Of a stretch of 64,000 nucleotides of DNA, positions 58,689 to 64,000 are shown one piece after another (the first letter of the stretch is position 1; every line of letters starts with the position of its first letter). The stretch covers positions 19,154 to 83,153 of the forward strand of contig CAINHO010000024.1 of assembly GCA_903848935.1 (NCBI GenBank), given 5' to 3'. The DNA comes from an uncultured Pseudomonadota bacterium (GTDB taxonomy: Bacteria > Pseudomonadota > Gammaproteobacteria > Methylococcales > Methylomonadaceae). The position numbers and the translations under genes are program-made. Below the pieces are notes generated by a model that made no database searches, had not been told where the DNA came from, and saw nothing but the letters and a program-made list of their open reading frames with translations.

Positions 58689-59354
58689 TTACTCCGTAGA
58701 ACTAAGTTGTTGTGATTGTATCGCACCCGCTAAATAAATGAGTGCCAGCATTCCGAAAATATAGGCTTGTACCAGTGCTTCAATAATATGCAGCATCAAA
58801 ATTGGAATCGGAGCCAAAAATCCCGCCACCAATAAAACGAGCATGGCTGCCGTTTCCAAACTCATGATGTTGCCAAACAGCCGAATCGCTAACGCTAACG
58901 TTCGAGTGAATTCGCTGATAATGTGAAACGGTAATAAAATTGGGCTAGGCGTTAAATAATGATGTAGATAGTTTTTTATGCCCTGCGTTTTAATACCAAA
59001 CCAATGCACGGACAAAAATACCGACACTGCAAATGCCGATGTCACTGACAAATCACGAGTCGGCGAATGTAGTTCGGGAATTAAACCCACCAAATTGGCG
59101 AATCCCAAAAATATCCATAACGTTGCAATGAATGGCAAGATTTGTCGCCCATTTTCTGGCACGACGGCTAAAATTGCTTCGTCAATCATCATAACCACAC
59201 CTTCCATGAGCGATTGAAATGGAGTCGGAACTAAACTCAGTTGGCGCGTGGCTAACCATGCAACTACTGAAAGGAACAACATAATTCCCCAGGTTGTTAT
59301 CACCGAACCACTAATTTGTATCATGCCAAGATTGAAATAGAATTCGCTTTCCAT
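58689..59354 (-). CDS. atpB: N-type ATPase a subunit
   Basis: Membrane stator subunit, 221 residues with five or six helices. The essential stator arginine is present in LALAIRLFGNIMSLETAAML. The N-terminal MESEFYFNLGMIQISGSVIT and SPTRDLSVTSAFAVSVF are typical of the N-type. It begins only 12 bases after the atpQ stop, leaving no room for atpR. Confidence 0.93.
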   Translation of the reverse strand: MESEFYFNLGMIQISGSVITTWGIMLFLSVVAWLATRQLSLVPTPFQSLMEGVVMMIDEAILAVVPENGRQILPFIATLWIFLGFANLVGLIPELHSPTRDLSVTSAFAVSVFLSVHWFGIKTQGIKNYLHHYLTPSPILLPFHIISEFTRTLALAIRLFGNIMSLETAAMLVLLVAGFLAPIPILMLHIIEALVQAYIFGMLALIYLAGAIQSQQLSSTE

Positions 59355-59366
59355 AAAATTGCCGCC

Positions 59367-59633
59367 TCACTCTTTAATTAAAAAATAGACGTTGAAAAAC
59401 CCCACAACCACGCCGCTCAATAATAAAGTTAACGTCCAGCGCATCGAATAACCCGCAATTAAACTGTCTATCCAATTCCCTAAATACGCGCCACCGATAA
59501 TCGGAAAAACCATCACTAAACCTAATGTACTGATATAAACGGTTTGTGACAGCAACGTCGGGCGCAACCGCTCCGCTTGTTTCATACGTTTAATTTGTTC
59601 TTCAATGCGTATTTTTAAAGTTAGAGGATTCAT
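59367..59633 (-). CDS. atpQ: N-type ATPase accessory protein AtpQ (AtpI/gene1-like)
   Basis: 88 residues, two membrane helices after a charged N-terminal region (RIEEQIKRMKQAERLRPTLL). VMVFPIIGGAYLGNWIDSLI is the AtpI-like helix. The start at 59633 overlaps the atpC stop as ATGA; an ATG three codons earlier is possible. In known N-ATPase operons atpQ is followed by atpR, which is missing here. Confidence 0.8.
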   Translation of the reverse strand: MNPLTLKIRIEEQIKRMKQAERLRPTLLSQTVYISTLGLVMVFPIIGGAYLGNWIDSLIAGYSMRWTLTLLLSGVVVGFFNVYFLIKE

Positions 59634-60039
59634 GATTGCCACTGTGGGTTATGTTTCAAAGATCTAATTTTTTTGAATATCGCTAAATCCATCCGCTGCA
59701 AACTTTCACGAGTGGCGTGTAAATTTTCCGATTCTTTCAGGGCTTGTTGTTCTAATAATGCGCTAATGTGGTCAAAATCGGTATCGATTAAAAAATAGCG
59801 CGTACTGATGGTGAGTTGATTGTCTTGGAACGACGCTAACGCATTAGGCAACGCCAAATAATGCCACGTTTCATCAGCAAATCGAAACCGCGCCAATCCA
59901 AATACCAACACCGTCATAAAGCGGGAATAATTCGCTTGAATCCCAAAATAACCGCTGGCATCTGCGCCGACAAATGAAGATACATCCACAAAATGCTGTT
60001 CGTCATTACTGGCTAAAATGTTAAGCGTGAAACCTGCCA

Positions 60040-60040
<1 letters not shown>
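59630..60040 (-). CDS. atpC: N-type ATPase epsilon subunit
   Basis: Rotor subunit, 136 residues from the ATG at 60040 (MAGFTLNILASNDEQHFVDV). An extended frame inside atpD is rejected. The start overlaps the atpD stop (TGATG). The N-terminal beta-sandwich segment YFGIQANYSRFMTVL and two C-terminal helices can be seen. Confidence 0.88.
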
Positions 60041-61434
<1,394 letters not shown>

Positions 61435-61796
61435 TTAAATTCTCACTTGCTGAAAAACGAATGTATTAAATCGTAAAATTGCATGACGCAATTTATAACA
61501 CTCGGTGGCGCGTAAGACAATGCACGATTGAATTTGTGTCGCCTACCAAAAAAGCGTTAGAACGTGGTTTTTTGTGTTACAACGCAGCGGAGAAAGTAAT
61601 GCAAACAGATGGTGGTGAAAATTTATGGGTGCTTTAAAGCGAGAAAGACCACTCGCCAGATTCTTGGCGGATTTTATTTAACACATTGAAATTATTACTT
61701 TATTATTTATTGGCGTTTATATTGCTGACACCTAAACATTATTAGTGGGTTTGTCCGCCCGATTCTGTTCACGGTAAAAATATATAGCTCCCAATT
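61435..61796. other. Divergent intergenic region between atpD and the FimV-like gene
   Basis: 362 bases with no convincing gene. It holds the putative atpD promoter on the minus strand. On the plus strand an open stretch from a TTG at 61479 to a stop at 61636 could encode 52 residues (includes TIEFVSPTKKALERGF) but lacks a ribosome binding site; it may be a relic or chance. The 100 bases before the FimV-like start are AT-rich and should hold its promoter; no clear match was found. Confidence 0.6.
61492..61520 (-). promoter_or_regulatory. Possible promoter of the N-ATPase operon
   Basis: Minus-strand TTGTCT (61520-61515), 17-base spacer, TATAAA (61497-61492). A start near 61485 would leave a leader of about 50 bases before atpD. 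The -10 is strong and the -35 moderate. Confidence 0.5.
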
Positions 61797-64000
61797 ATGA
61801 AAAAAAGTAACGTGCGTCATTTGACTACAGCTTTAGCCGCTGCCGCTTTTCTAGCCAGTTCACCCAGCAGTTCAGCACTTGGTATCGGTGAGATGCACTT
61901 GCAATCCGCGCTCAACCAAAATTTAAAAGCTGACATTTCTTTAGTTTTAGCGGAAGGTGAAAAAGGCAGCGACTTTCAAATCAGTTTTGCACCGAATGCC
62001 AAATTCGACGAAGCCGGTATTCCGTGGACATTATTTTTATCTAAAGTTAAATTCAAAACAATTACCGAAAATGGCAATACTGTTATCAAACTTAGTTCAA
62101 CGGAAGTTTTAAAAGAACCGTTTTTAGATTTTTTGCTGGAAATTAAAGGTTCAAAAGGTACGCTATACCGTGAATTCACCGTGCTAGTTGATCCCCCCAT
62201 GGCTTATCAATCTATCGAATCATTGCCAGAATCCACACCCAAACTATCAGAATTACCGCAACGATTTGTGTCCGCACCCACACCCTTTTCGTCAACCGGA
62301 CGCACAGCAACGACATCTAAATCCAAACAGAAATCTAAACCCGTCAGTCGCGTTCATCACGCTTCTGCCATTAAACACGTTCATGAAAAAGAAAAATCGC
62401 CCAAAATTCCCGTCATGGCGAATCCACTCACCGGCGATACGCCAAAGGTCGCACCCAAAGTAACCAGCATCACAAAAACGTCCGTTGAACCTGTTGCACA
62501 GCAAAAAGTCATTGAACTAGAAAAACAAGTAACCATTGCCGAAAAAGATGCACAAATAGTCGCATTAAAAGCACCAAAAGTAGTAACGAACACGGCAGAG
62601 ATTCCACCTGTAAATTTACCTGAGTCAGTAACTCCAAAGTCGCCTGCAATTCCTATTATCGCTTTACCGCCAGAAGCCCCAACACTTCCAGCAATGACAC
62701 CCGAAACGGCAGTTGCCGTATTACCACCACCGGTTCCATCGATAATTGTCCCACCAGCACCGGTAACGACTCCAACACCGGTCTCGTCGATCACGTTCAC
62801 ACCGGAAAATAATTTTGGTATTCCAATAGATTTGTATTATTACATTGCGGGTGGCACGGGTTCGCTACTGCTGGGTTTACTCGGTTGGTTGCGTTTGCGA
62901 GCGCGGAAAACACCGCCAATCATTACCCCCGAGATTGTCCCTGAAACACAAAAAAATGACACTGACGAACCGCTGGATAATGACTCAAAAACAACCGATG
63001 CTTTAGATGAGATATTTGACAATGGATTTGATATGAATGCCGCTGATTTTGACGAACTGTCATTCTCAGGATTAAGTGATTTTGCGACGAATGACGCAGA
63101 CAAACACAACGTCGATGACATATTGTACAAAGCGGATGTTTATTGTTCGTATGGCAACATCGAACTCGCTGAAAAATTATTGTATAACGAATTTACCAAA
63201 CGTCCAGATACACATGATTACGCGCTGCGTTTGTTAAAACTTTACGTCCAAGAAGAAAATAAATCAGAATTCAAAAAATTTGTGTTTGAATTGGCGAAAT
63301 TGGGAAAAAATGATTTACCCGAGTTTTGGACACAAGTTTCCGATCTTGCGTCAGGTTTTTATCCAGAAGCCTTATTTTTTATGCCTCCGCCAGCCGTTCC
63401 AGATCCATTAACGGCGATTCCATTTAATGAAATGTTTGCCAGTGTCAGTCCAAATGAAAAATTCGGAGACGACAGCATTGATTTTGACTCAATGAACTTT
63501 GATGACACCGACGAAAAAGAAATTATTTTTGGCGAATTGACCGAAGAAGAAACATTAAGCAGCGAAGCTCCAGACTTTTTAAAATCTTCAGTGCCAGGTG
63601 GTTTTGAAATGAGCGAAGTATCAGAACTCGAAGCCTTGACGCTTGAAATGCCGGTTGAAAAAGAGCCTGAAATGGACTTGGATTTCGGTAGTTTCAGCAT
63701 GGGTGAAACATCAGAACCAGAAGCCTTGACGCTTGAAATGCCGGTTGAAAAAGAGCCTGAAATGGACTTGGATTTCGGTAGTTTCAGCATGGGTGAAACA
63801 TCAGAACCCGAAGCCTTTACGTTTGAAATGCCGGTTGAAAAAGAACCGGTCGAAGACTTGGATTTCAGCGGTTTCAGCATGGGCGAAGTATCAGAACCCG
63901 AAGCCTTAACGTTTGAAATGCCGGTTGAAAAAGAACCTGAAATGGAATTAGATTTCGGTAGTTTCAGTATGGGCGAAGTATCAGAACCCGAAGCCTTAAC
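61797..64000 (+). CDS. FimV-like membrane protein, 5' part
   Basis: The gene runs off the window after 734 codons. It has a signal peptide (MKKSNVRHLTTALAAAAFLA, cut near SSA/LG), then the FimV N-terminal domain (LGIGEMHLQSALNQNLKADI, LLEIKGSKGTLYREFTVLVD), a proline-rich periplasmic linker, one membrane helix at about residues 347-366 (YYIAGGTGSLLLGLLGWL), and a cytoplasmic acidic region with a TPR-like stretch at about 440-500 (DDILYKADVYCSYGNIELAE). No LysM domain is visible between the N-terminal domain and the helix. FimV homologues organise type IV pili and polar cAMP or c-di-GMP signalling. From residue 605 it carries 30-residue repeats. Confidence 0.85.
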   Translation, partial: MKKSNVRHLTTALAAAAFLASSPSSSALGIGEMHLQSALNQNLKADISLVLAEGEKGSDFQISFAPNAKFDEAGIPWTLFLSKVKFKTITENGNTVIKLSSTEVLKEPFLDFLLEIKGSKGTLYREFTVLVDPPMAYQSIESLPESTPKLSELPQRFVSAPTPFSSTGRTATTSKSKQKSKPVSRVHHASAIKHVHEKEKSPKIPVMANPLTGDTPKVAPKVTSITKTSVEPVAQQKVIELEKQVTIAEKDAQIVALKAPKVVTNTAEIPPVNLPESVTPKSPAIPIIALPPEAPTLPAMTPETAVAVLPPPVPSIIVPPAPVTTPTPVSSITFTPENNFGIPIDLYYYIAGGTGSLLLGLLGWLRLRARKTPPIITPEIVPETQKNDTDEPLDNDSKTTDALDEIFDNGFDMNAADFDELSFSGLSDFATNDADKHNVDDILYKADVYCSYGNIELAEKLLYNEFTKRPDTHDYALRLLKLYVQEENKSEFKKFVFELAKLGKNDLPEFWTQVSDLASGFYPEALFFMPPPAVPDPLTAIPFNEMFASVSPNEKFGDDSIDFDSMNFDDTDEKEIIFGELTEEETLSSEAPDFLKSSVPGGFEMSEVSELEALTLEMPVEKEPEMDLDFGSFSMGETSEPEALTLEMPVEKEPEMDLDFGSFSMGETSEPEAFTFEMPVEKEPVEDLDFSGFSMGEVSEPEALTFEMPVEKEPEMELDFGSFSMGEVSEPEAL
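63609..64000 (+). repeat. 90-bp tandem repeat array in the FimV-like gene
   Basis: Units begin at 63609, 63699, 63789, 63879 and 63969, exactly 90 bases apart. Each encodes 30 residues of the form M-[SG]-E-x-S-E-x-E-A-x-T-x-E-M-P-V-E-K-E-P. The array continues past the window. The units are highly similar in DNA, so copy number may vary. Confidence 0.95.

Noticed and set aside
62292..63880. Minus-strand open frames rich in Ser, Gly and Lys opposite the FimV-like gene
   Set aside because: The plus strand carries a continuous frame with signal peptide, FimV domain and membrane helix; the minus frames only reflect its repeats.
63609..64000. Regular repeat array that might be a CRISPR
   Set aside because: The 90-bp units are contiguous and coding, with no spacers of unique sequence and no cas genes.

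Overview
The window is a continuous piece of a chromosome from a moderately AT-rich gammaproteobacterium. This is inferred from the close match of the ribosomal, RNA polymerase, EF-Tu and Ccm proteins to gammaproteobacterial families as I know them, and from the order TPR lipoprotein-lolB-ispE-tRNA-Gln-prs-rplY-pth with hemA-prfA divergent. The order and genus cannot be fixed from the sequence alone.

Bases 1-28131, all on the minus strand, hold the translation and transcription supercluster. In transcription order it runs secE-nusG, rplK-rplA, rplJ-rplL, rpoB-rpoC, rpsL-rpsG-fusA-tuf, then the complete S10 and spc operons and the start of the alpha operon (rpsM-rpsK-rpsD-rpoA), with rpoA cut by the window edge. 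Visible control sites are an L10 leader RNA before rplJ, a terminator-like hairpin between rplL and rpoB, a hairpin between rpoB and rpoC, a terminator between nusG and rplK with a possible L1 target hairpin, and a strong promoter before rpsL. tRNA-Trp, a second tuf gene, and tRNA-Thr, tRNA-Gly and tRNA-Tyr follow at 28177-29793.

Bases 29845-35320 (minus) hold pth, rplY, prs, tRNA-Gln, ispE, lolB and a TPR lipoprotein gene. From 35480 on the plus strand come hemA, prfA, a lone peptide/nickel-type ABC permease (where prmC often sits) and apt. The cytochrome c maturation operon follows (ccmA-B-C-D-E-F-G, then ccmH-ccmI). It is split between ccmG and ccmH by about 3.9 kb of accessory DNA: an Rpn-like PD-(D/E)XK nuclease gene, a putative antitoxin and PIN toxin pair flanked by about 50-bp direct repeats, and a large FG-GAP/Ig-like/RTX protein gene with near-identical internal repeats.

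Bases 50142-61440 (minus) carry an N-type ATPase operon (atpD-C-Q-B-E-F-A-G). It is followed without a clear break by two tandem paralogous genes, a small unknown gene and recN. The ATPase has no atpR, a c subunit lacking one expected Na+ ligand, and an alpha subunit with arginine in place of the P-loop lysine. The two paralogues join a CZB zinc-binding domain, a Tpx-like peroxiredoxin domain and a C-terminal PilZ c-di-GMP domain, a combination I do not recognise from any described system. One copy has lost the peroxidatic cysteine. This pair is the best candidate here for an undescribed redox/zinc/c-di-GMP signalling module.

The right edge holds the 5' part of a FimV-like gene with a perfectly spaced 90-bp repeat array running off the window.
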